This document shows, piece after piece, positions 1 to 5,381 of a DNA stretch of 7,669 nucleotides (positions are counted from its first letter, which is position 1; every line of letters starts with the position of its first letter). This DNA is from Ktedonobacterales bacterium (GTDB taxonomy: Bacteria > Chloroflexota > Ktedonobacteria > Ktedonobacterales > JADMIN01), in NCBI GenBank assembly GCA_025450405.1, contig JANWHL010000270.1, forward strand, positions 1 to 7,669, given 5' to 3'. The notes below the pieces were generated by a model that saw only the letters and a list, made by a program, of their open reading frames with translations, did not search any database and was not told the origin of the DNA. The translations under genes were made by a program, and so were the position numbers.

Positions 1-392
1 CGATACTTGCTCAGCCGCGTCCAGTCGCGCGCCGTCGGCACGGCGAGGCGACTCATATCCATGTTGTCGCGCAGATCGGCCAGCTTCACATGACGCGCCA
101 GCGCATTGGGCCGGAGCCGATGCACATACTCCAGATAGCTCTCCGTCGGGCGGTGCGTCAGACAATCCACGGCGCGCACGATCTCCGCCGAAAATCCAAG
201 CCGGCGCAGGTCCTCCAGCGTGAGGTCCGAGTTCTCGACCACGTCATGGAGCGCGCCGACCACCTTCTCGTCATCCGTGCTCAGCCACGACACCACACGG
301 AGAATGTGCTCGATATACGGCCGACCGGCCTTATCCAATTGCCCCTGATGCGCGCGCCTCGCGAGCGCGATCGCGTCGTCCACCATTGACAC
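1..392 (-). CDS. Stand-alone HD-domain phosphohydrolase (small RSH-hydrolase-like), 3' end cut by window edge
   Basis: Open minus-strand frame entering from the left edge; about 130 codons visible, C-terminus missing. Counting from the ATG at 386, the translation shows the metal-binding pattern of HD_4 / RelA-SpoT-type HD domains. There is an early A..AH.GQ.DKAG.PYI.H segment (His13, His27), the central ALHDVVEN motif (His47, Asp48, Glu51), a LTHRPTESY segment, and VKLADLRDNMD (Asp104, Asn108). Stand-alone proteins of this type are often labelled GTP pyrophosphokinase or HD phosphohydrolase. Some relatives (Mesh1/SAH) hydrolyse (p)ppGpp or NADPH, others are unassigned. The usual ED pair is Glu51-Asn52, so the substrate is open. 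Start: GGGAGGG at 398-404 lies 5 nt before a GTG at 392 and 11 nt before the ATG at 386. I prefer the GTG; the ATG is the alternative. It is divergent from the RelA-like gene, which has a dead HD domain. The HD-family call is firm, the (p)ppGpp role is inference. Confidence 0.85.
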   Translation of the reverse strand, partial: MSMVDDAIALARRAHQGQLDKAGRPYIEHILRVVSWLSTDDEKVVGALHDVVENSDLTLEDLRRLGFSAEIVRAVDCLTHRPTESYLEYVHRLRPNALARHVKLADLRDNMDMSRLAVPTARDWTRLSKY

Positions 393-508
393 GGCATCCC
401 TCCCGCGGGCGAGAGCCTGGCACGTATCTCCGCGCTATCACGTAATCGGCCACCCGAGCGACACGTAAGCGTTTCGTGAGCGGCGCGCCACCCTCAGTGG
501 CTGCGCAC

Positions 509-537
509 ATCCTACGCCACCCCGCTGAGCCTGTCAA
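509..537 (-). promoter_or_regulatory. Sigma70-type promoter for the HD-domain gene
   Basis: On the minus strand there is an exact TTGACA (-35, 537-532), a 17-nt spacer, and TAGGAT (-10, 514-509). The -10 keeps the important first TA and final AT of TATAAT. The start of transcription would be near 502, giving the HD gene a leader of about 110 nt. That leader contains CACGTAA (plus-strand reading) at 439-445 and 462-468, with a related CACGTA at 421-426. This is a sequence match only. Confidence 0.6.
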
Positions 538-620
538 TCTCGTCGCCAACCGGGCTATGTGCCACGCCAGGCGATTGCTCGCCCACTACACTGGGTGAAC
601 GAACGGTAGGCGGGATTGGC

Positions 621-642
621 TACCTCGTGTATACTAGAGGTA
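621..642 (+). promoter_or_regulatory. 22-bp operator-like palindrome overlapping a TATACT -10 box
   Basis: TACCTC at 621-626 and GAGGTA at 637-642 are perfect inverted arms. The centre GTATAC (629-634) is palindromic about the same axis, so 9 of 11 base pairs match across 22 bp. TATACT at 630-635 differs from the -10 consensus at one base and points towards the RelA-like gene. No good -35 is visible at 16-18 nt upstream. A dimeric regulator bound here would cover the -10, suggesting repression or, given the weak -35, activator dependence. The regulator is not identifiable. A start near 642 would give the RelA-like gene a leader of about 90 nt. Confidence 0.5.
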
Positions 643-683
643 TGCCCACCGGCGGCATGCTGACCAGGTCGAGCGTCCGGACA

Positions 684-718
684 TCGCGGCGGATGCCGTC
701 GCGGCGGATGCCGTCGCG
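684..718 (+). repeat. 15-bp tandem repeat in leader of RelA-like gene
   Basis: The unit TCGCGGCGGATGCCG occurs at 684-698 and 699-713, followed by a 5-nt partial copy. It lies 16 nt before the start codon at 734. The frame of the downstream gene stays open through it back to 638 (giving an alanine/aspartate/valine repeat), but contains no ATG, GTG or TTG upstream of 734. It is therefore treated as leader sequence. Confidence 0.7.
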
Positions 719-733
719 CTTGGAGCCCTCCCC

Positions 734-3262
734 ATGCACCCAGGCGGCCAACCTTCCGATGCCCAGACCAGCCCGCGGTCGCCGTTTCCCGATGGCGCGC
801 GCTTGCTCGACCACCTGGCCAGCCACCTCTCCCCCGACGAGGCCGCCCACATCGAGCAGGTGTTCGCCTTCGCGCGCGACATGGGGAGCTTAGACCGCCG
901 CGCGACGCCTCTTCCCACGACGCCTCCTCCCACGGGCGGCCTATCCCCTGGCTCTGGTGGCCTCAGCGTAGACCTCACCCACGGACTCGACCTGGCGGAG
1001 ATCCTGGCCGAGATGGTCCACGCCGGTGCGGTCTTGATCGCCAGTGCGCTCCTGTGGCCGCTGGTCGACCACGGACGGCTCACGCTGACCACGATCCGGT
1101 CCCGTCTGCGCAAAGACTATGGCACCGAGATCGCGCGCCTCCTCAGTCGCGTCCAGCGCTTCAAGGACACCGGCGCCATGGCGCGGATCGCGATCTTCCC
1201 TGAACGCGACCTGGAGTCGAACGCCGCGCGCCCGCGCTCGGCCGCGCCCCTCGCTCCTCCAGATCGCGTGGATGCTGGTCCATTCCGCGAGTGGCTGGCC
1301 GCGACCGAGAATGACCCGCGCGTGTTGGTCTTCCACCTGGCCGAGCGCCTCCAGCTCATGCGCATGGTCCACGAGGTATTTGACCGCCACCGCACCGCGC
1401 GCCAGGCCCCACATCAGACGGGCGCCCTCCCCGCCGAATGGTCGGCCGACGAATGCCAGACCCTGGCCCACGACACCGAGCGCCTCTACTCCCGAATCGC
1501 TGGTCGCCTGGGCATGAGCCGGCTGGAGGGCGAGCTGGGCGACCACGCCTTCGCGATCCTCAAGCCGGCACGCTTCCGCTGGCTCAGCGAATCGCTCGCG
1601 ATGGACCGGGATGCCTGGAACGACTACGTCGCGCGCATCCGCGAGACGATCCACGAGAAGCTGACCGCGCATGGCATCCAGGCGGAAGTCAGTGGGCGCG
1701 CCAAATACCTCTCGAGCATCCACAAGAAGATGCAAAAGACGCGTACGCTTGACACCTCTCAGCTCAACGACATCCTGGCCCTGCGCATCGTTGTGCCCAC
1801 CATGGAAGAGTGCTACCTCGCGCTCTCACATGTCCACAGCATCTGGCCGCCGCTCACCGATTGGATCAAGGATTACATCGGGGCGCCCAAGCGCAATGGC
1901 TACCAGTCGCTTCACACCTCCGTCACCTGTCTGGATAACCGGATCGTCGAGGTCCAGATCCGCACGCCCGAGATGCACCATGTGGCCGAATACGGGATGC
2001 ACTGGGTCTACAAACAGTTCGGCGACGACGCGCTCTACACGTTCCGCGATGCCCAGGATCATGCCAACCGGGTCGTCCACTGGCACGACCTGATTCGCCA
2101 GCCGCGCCAAACGCCCGGCGGCCACCTGACCAACGTCACCGGCGACGCCGCCTGCGTGCCGTCGGTCACCGTCACCACTAAGGATGGCGCGCCCCGCACG
2201 CTGCCGGTGGGGGCCACCGCGCTGGACTTCGCGTACCACATCCACACCGACATCGGGAATCACTGTGCCGAGGTCCACATCCACGCGCGCGCGGACGCGA
2301 GCGGCCAACCCGCCCGCCCCGTGCCGCTGGACTATCCCCTGCGCGACGGCGACATCGTGGAGATCGTCACCCGCAAGGAGGCGCACCCGGTTCATGCCTG
2401 GCTCGACGATGCCAGCACCAAACGCGCCCGCCACCATATCCTCCGCTACCTGCGCGCCCATGACAACGACCACTCACTCCGCCGGGGGCGCGATCGGCTC
2501 AACCGCGAGCTCCGCCTCCTCGATCCGCCGCGCAACGTGGACGACCTCTCCGACGATGAGATCCAGGGACTCGCCAATGCTTGCGACCGGCGCAATGCCG
2601 ACGCTCTCCTGGTCGCCATCGGCAGCTACCGCATCCCCACCGCGACGCTGCACCGGCATGTGATCGAGCGCTTCCAGCCTCCGTCCCTGGACCCCGCCGC
2701 CACCCACCTCAGGCCAGGCCCGCCCTCGCCAGCCATTCCCGGGCCAACTTCCATGCGGCCCACCCCGCCGAGCCGGCCCACCTCGACCTCCGCCGATCTC
2801 GCGGGCGTGTATGTCCAGCTTGCCGGCTGTTGCGAGCCCCTGCCCGGCGACGCGGTGACGGGCTATGTCGCCAGGGGCGGCTACATCGCCATCCATCGGT
2901 CCGCGTGCCCATTCCTCAGCCAGGCGCTCGCCGGCCAACCCGGCCGCCGTGTGGACCTGGGCACCGATTATCACCTCGAAGCCGGACCCGCGGGCTATCG
3001 GGTCACCATCGAGGTCCTTGGCCTGCCCCGACCCGACTTCCAGGCCAACCTTGTGGCCGCCATCGCCGATCACGGCGCCGTGATGGTCGAGAGCAGCTTC
3101 CAGGACATGCCCAATCGCGCGTCACTCCGCGCCGCCGTCAGAATCCGGGAGCCCCACCTGCTCGCCGCGCTCTTGACCGGCCTTCGGTCCGTCCCCGGCG
3201 TCCTGAACGTGCGGCGCCGGGAACCGGCGCCCGCCGGGCTCGCCCACGTGGATTCCACCTAG
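734..3262 (+). CDS. RelA/SpoT-family (p)ppGpp synthetase with degenerate HD hydrolase domain
   Basis: 842 residues; long RSH enzymes are usually about 700-780. Domain order: proline-rich N-terminus (1-75); pseudo-HD domain (about 80-215); synthetase (about 245-430); TGS (477-547); helical region (550-640); Pro-rich linker (643-686); Cys-containing zinc-finger-like domain (690-745, GCCEPLPGD at 698-706 and HRSACP at 721-726); ACT/RRM (755-832). The synthetase keeps GRAKYLSSIHKKM (Arg322, Lys324), Asp346, PKRNGYQSLHT (Lys386, Asn388, Tyr390, His394) and EVQIRT (Glu406, the catalytic acidic residue), so transfer of pyrophosphate from ATP to GDP/GTP is plausible. In the HD half, HDxxED has become WPLVDH (108-113) and LADRxxNMR has become LAERLQLMR, as in E. 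coli RelA, so hydrolysis is not expected. TGS AYHIH (500-504) fits recognition of the tRNA 3' end on stalled ribosomes. Start: GGAG at 722-725, 8 nt before ATG, and no earlier start in frame. Oddities: two residues are missing in AEYGMHW, the TGS loop is longer, and Asp before the last zinc-finger Cys is Ala724. I am sure of the family; actual synthesis is inferred. Confidence 0.93.
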   Translation: MHPGGQPSDAQTSPRSPFPDGARLLDHLASHLSPDEAAHIEQVFAFARDMGSLDRRATPLPTTPPPTGGLSPGSGGLSVDLTHGLDLAEILAEMVHAGAVLIASALLWPLVDHGRLTLTTIRSRLRKDYGTEIARLLSRVQRFKDTGAMARIAIFPERDLESNAARPRSAAPLAPPDRVDAGPFREWLAATENDPRVLVFHLAERLQLMRMVHEVFDRHRTARQAPHQTGALPAEWSADECQTLAHDTERLYSRIAGRLGMSRLEGELGDHAFAILKPARFRWLSESLAMDRDAWNDYVARIRETIHEKLTAHGIQAEVSGRAKYLSSIHKKMQKTRTLDTSQLNDILALRIVVPTMEECYLALSHVHSIWPPLTDWIKDYIGAPKRNGYQSLHTSVTCLDNRIVEVQIRTPEMHHVAEYGMHWVYKQFGDDALYTFRDAQDHANRVVHWHDLIRQPRQTPGGHLTNVTGDAACVPSVTVTTKDGAPRTLPVGATALDFAYHIHTDIGNHCAEVHIHARADASGQPARPVPLDYPLRDGDIVEIVTRKEAHPVHAWLDDASTKRARHHILRYLRAHDNDHSLRRGRDRLNRELRLLDPPRNVDDLSDDEIQGLANACDRRNADALLVAIGSYRIPTATLHRHVIERFQPPSLDPAATHLRPGPPSPAIPGPTSMRPTPPSRPTSTSADLAGVYVQLAGCCEPLPGDAVTGYVARGGYIAIHRSACPFLSQALAGQPGRRVDLGTDYHLEAGPAGYRVTIEVLGLPRPDFQANLVAAIADHGAVMVESSFQDMPNRASLRAAVRIREPHLLAALLTGLRSVPGVLNVRRREPAPAGLAHVDST

Positions 3263-3420
3263 GCCACGCCCGCCCAGACGGCGCCCGTCCAGGCCGTTCC
3301 GCCGCTGGCCAGGCCGTCACACGCCACCGCGCGGCCGAAATCGCCGTCGAAGCCACGCCCGCGCCCGGCGGAACACACCCCCGATCCCGCCAACCCTCAC
3401 CCCCCCGGAGAGCAAGACGG

Positions 3421-3969
3421 ATGGCCCAAACACTCTACATCGTCCGCCACAGCGACGCGGCGGGCCAGGCGTCCAACGCGCCATTGACGCCCGCGGGCAT
3501 CGCGCGGGCCGAGCGGCTCGCCGACTTCCTCGCCCCGGCGGGGATCGGGCGCATCGTGTCGAGCCCGTACCGGCGCGCGCTGGACTCCATCGCGCCGCTG
3601 GCGGCACGCCTGGGAATCACGGTCGCGACCGATAAGCGCCTCGTCGAGCGCGTGTTGAGCACCAGTGCGCTGCCCGATTGGCGCGAGTGCCTGCGCGCCA
3701 CCTTCACGGACCCGGACCTCCACTATCCCGGCGGCGAGTCCAGCCGCGAGGCCACGGCGCGCGGTATGGCGGCCGTCCACGACGCGCTCGCCGGCTCACC
3801 CGCCGTGGTGGCCGCGATGACGCACGGCAATCTCGCCACCCTGCTCCTCCATGACTTTGATCCGCACTATGGCTTTGTGGAGTGGTCAGCCATGACCAAT
3901 CCGGACGTCTACCGCGTCACCATCACCCCAAACGGCGCGCGCGTCGAGCGCACGTGGCGCGACGAGTAG
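3421..3969 (+). CDS. Histidine phosphatase family protein (phosphoglycerate mutase-like)
   Basis: 182 residues, cytoplasmic, no signal peptide. The fold signature is clear: N-terminal LYIVRHSDA (Arg9, His10 as phospho-accepting histidine), APLTPAGIARAERL, SSPYRRALDS (Arg52), a likely acid at Glu76 in LVERV, GGESS near 104-108, and MTHGN with the second catalytic His135. The usual RHG is RHS here; the glycine is not a catalytic residue. Such enzymes remove phosphate from small molecules or proteins, and the substrate cannot be read from sequence. The same frame stays open upstream into the RelA-like gene, but only the part from ATG 3421 has family features, and GGAGAG (3407-3412) supports this start. 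It lies 158 bp after the RelA-like stop on the same strand with no evident promoter or terminator between, so co-transcription is likely. Confidence 0.88.
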   Translation: MAQTLYIVRHSDAAGQASNAPLTPAGIARAERLADFLAPAGIGRIVSSPYRRALDSIAPLAARLGITVATDKRLVERVLSTSALPDWRECLRATFTDPDLHYPGGESSREATARGMAAVHDALAGSPAVVAAMTHGNLATLLLHDFDPHYGFVEWSAMTNPDVYRVTITPNGARVERTWRDE

Positions 3970-3974
3970 CGCCC

Positions 3975-5276
3975 TCAGCGCCTGGCGCCGGCCGCCGGCC
4001 GGCGCCCCCCCGCGGCGTCGCCCGTGGCCGGGCCCTTGGTGCCCGAATCCGCGCCGTCCGCCCGCGTCGTGTCCGCCCGCGTCGTGTCCGCCAGCAGCGC
4101 CGCCGCCGCCTCGATCACCTGCTCCGCCCGGATGGCCTTCAGGCACGCGTACGAGTGGCAGGCGTTGGGGACCCACGGGGGCGTGTTGCCCACGAACTGA
4201 AAGCACGGCCCGCAGGGCAGGTCAGCCGAGAGCACGCGGTGCGGATTCGTCCCCGGTCCGATCGGGTGGAACTGCTCAACGCTCGACGGGCCATAGATGC
4301 CCACCGTCGGCGTCCCCACCGCCGCCGCGATGTGCAGCGGGCAGGAATCGTTGCCGACGAAGAGCACACTCCGCTCGACCAGCGCCGCTGTCTCCAGCAG
4401 ACTCGTCTGCCCGGCCAACACCACCGCCCCGCGCGGCATCTCCGCCGCCACCTCCGCCGCCAACGGCAGATCGGCTGGTCCACCCAGCAGCAGCACGCGC
4501 GCGCCAAAGGTCTCCACCAGGTGGCGGCCCACCGCGGCGAAGCGCTCGGTGCTCCAACGTTTGCGCCCCCCAAATCCTTCCCCGCCCACGTGCATCGCCA
4601 CCAACAGATTGGCGGGCGAGAGCCCGTTCGCGCGCAGGATCCGCCGTGCCGCCGCCCGGTCCTGTCGCGCCAGGTAGACACGCGGCAGGCGCTCCTCGTC
4701 GGAAACCTCCTCCGTCAGCAGCGGACGCACCACGTCCAGGTAGTGATCCACCGCGTGGCGCCGGCGATAGTCCGGGTTCCGGCCGCCCAGCAGCCACCAA
4801 TGCCGCGGCATGATCAGCCGCGCCCCGCGCGGCACACCTGCCAGCCAGCCGACGAACGACGCCGCCGGCGAGAAGCTTACCATCAGGTCATAGTCGCCAT
4901 GCTGGAGCATCCCCACACCGCGCGCCAGCCGCACGAGCGGGGCGACATCGTCCCCCGGCGCCGCCAGCACACAGGCGTCCACATTGGGATTCCCAGCCAG
5001 GATGCCGGCGTTGCTCCGATAGACTAGGGCGGTGATCCGCGCCCGTGGGAAACGGCGCCGCAGCGCCGCCAGCGCGGGCGTCGCGAAGAGCGTGTCGCCG
5101 ATCGGGCAGAGCAGGCCGACCAGAATGTGCCGGGGATCCACCATCTGGAGCGCGGTGTCCGGCACGACGCGCTTTCGGACCACCCGCCGCGGCCGGCGCG
5201 CGCGCGCGCCCAGCCCCCGCGCGGACGCGAGATCGCGCGCGGAGGTTCGCCGCCTGCCGTGGCTCAGATCCCGCAT
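3975..5276 (-). CDS. Glycosyltransferase family 9 (ADP-heptose:LPS heptosyltransferase-like)
   Basis: 433 residues, soluble or membrane-peripheral. N-terminal Rossmann half: ILVGLLCPIGDTLFATPALAAL (51-72), the GT9 signature for the acceptor-binding loop. C-terminal nucleotide-sugar half: KRWSTERFAAV (239-249), LLLGGPADLPLA (263-272), VGNDSCPLHIAAAVGTPTVGIYGP (307-330), the donor-binding motif, where the usual Gly is Cys312. A late cysteine cluster (CGPC 355-358, Cys373, Cys378) and the CLKAI segment are common in this family. The enzyme would move a sugar from a nucleotide donor onto a cell-surface glycan; donor and acceptor are unknown. Residues 1-44 form an arginine-rich extension encoded over an alternating GC tract (5196-5209). 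The start at 5276 has a GGAGAAAGG-rich upstream region, while the in-frame ATG at 5144 lacks a ribosome site but would fit the family N-terminus. The C-tail (396-433) is low-complexity. It lies 100 bp after the transporter gene, with its own likely promoter. Confidence 0.9.
   Translation of the reverse strand: MRDLSHGRRRTSARDLASARGLGARARRPRRVVRKRVVPDTALQMVDPRHILVGLLCPIGDTLFATPALAALRRRFPRARITALVYRSNAGILAGNPNVDACVLAAPGDDVAPLVRLARGVGMLQHGDYDLMVSFSPAASFVGWLAGVPRGARLIMPRHWWLLGGRNPDYRRRHAVDHYLDVVRPLLTEEVSDEERLPRVYLARQDRAAARRILRANGLSPANLLVAMHVGGEGFGGRKRWSTERFAAVGRHLVETFGARVLLLGGPADLPLAAEVAAEMPRGAVVLAGQTSLLETAALVERSVLFVGNDSCPLHIAAAVGTPTVGIYGPSSVEQFHPIGPGTNPHRVLSADLPCGPCFQFVGNTPPWVPNACHSYACLKAIRAEQVIEAAAALLADTTRADTTRADGADSGTKGPATGDAAGGRRPAAGARR
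3984..4006. terminator. Perfect GC-rich hairpin at convergent gene ends, possible bidirectional terminator
   Basis: GGCGCCGGCC (3984-3993), a 3-nt loop, then its exact complement (3997-4006): a 10-bp stem with no mismatch. It starts 15 nt after the phosphatase stop codon and lies inside the last codons of the convergent glycosyltransferase. There is no T-tract on either side, so it is not a classic intrinsic terminator; high-GC bacteria do use hairpins without one. It could also be chance, since the region encodes Arg/Pro/Ala/Gly. Confidence 0.4.
4056..4092 (-). repeat. 15-bp in-frame tandem repeat in glycosyltransferase C-tail
   Basis: Plus-strand unit GTCCGCCCGCGTCGT at 4056-4070 and 4071-4085, then a 7-nt partial copy. 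In the protein it gives two ADTTR units (about 396-405) followed by AD. Being a multiple of three, changes in copy number would keep the frame. It lies after the catalytic domain, in the disordered tail. Confidence 0.8.
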
Positions 5277-5375
5277 CCACCCCCGCCTTTCTCCGGCCGC
5301 CCCATCCGGCTCATCGCGCCCATCCCGCCCCCGTGTCCCCGTCCGGCGATCACGTGCGAGCGCTTCTGTCAGGCC

Positions 5376-5381
5376 ATTATA
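5376..5381 (-). promoter_or_regulatory. TATAAT -10 element for the glycosyltransferase gene
   Basis: An exact TATAAT on the minus strand at 5381-5376 overlaps the stop codon of the transporter gene (TAA at 5379-5377). The best -35 is weak: CACACA at 5405-5400 with an 18-nt spacer. Transcription would start near 5369, giving a leader of about 90 nt. AT-rich hexamers are rare in this GC-rich sequence, which makes the match more notable. It could let the glycosyltransferase be expressed apart from the transporter operon. Confidence 0.45.

Larger units (their letters stand above)
393..733. other. Divergent intergenic region between HD gene and RelA-like gene
   Basis: About 340 bp without a convincing gene. 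It separates two outward-facing genes and holds the minus-strand promoter at 509-537, the palindrome with an embedded -10 at 621-642, and a 15-bp tandem repeat at 684-718. A small hairpin-forming CCCA/TGGG pair lies at 582-595. Open frames crossing it are short, arginine- or proline-rich, and overlap the flanking genes out of frame, so I do not call them genes. Confidence 0.7.

Noticed and set aside
331..549. 72-residue minus-strand ORF upstream of the HD gene
   Set aside because: Arg-rich with no motif, overlaps the HD gene in another frame and begins upstream of the best promoter.
627..893. Small plus-strand ORF; its ATG at 642 coincides with the expected transcription start (possible leaderless peptide)
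   Set aside because: Composition is Arg/Pro/Ser shadow of the RelA-like gene, no ribosome site, and the overlap of more than 150 bp with a real gene argues against it.
941..1735. Long minus-strand open frame opposite the RelA-like gene (also 1826-2473 and 2474-3073)
   Set aside because: Expected shadow of GC-rich codon usage; no recognisable domains and the opposite strand has a well-defined protein.
2581..3420. 280-residue upstream extension of the phosphatase reading frame
   Set aside because: It runs out of frame inside the RelA-like gene, is Arg/Pro/Ala-rich, and phosphatase homology and the ribosome site begin at 3421.
3263..3420. Short direct repeats (GCCACGCCCGC at 3263 and 3352, CCAGGCCGT at 3289 and 3309)
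   Set aside because: Short, GC-rich and without spacing or symmetry that would suggest a site.
3882..5027. 381-residue plus-strand ORF opposite the glycosyltransferase
   Set aside because: Arg/His/Pro-rich shadow; the GT9 signature is on the other strand.
5196..5209. Alternating GC tract (possible Z-DNA)
   Set aside because: Only 14 bp, within Arg/Ala codons of a GC-rich gene; likely compositional.
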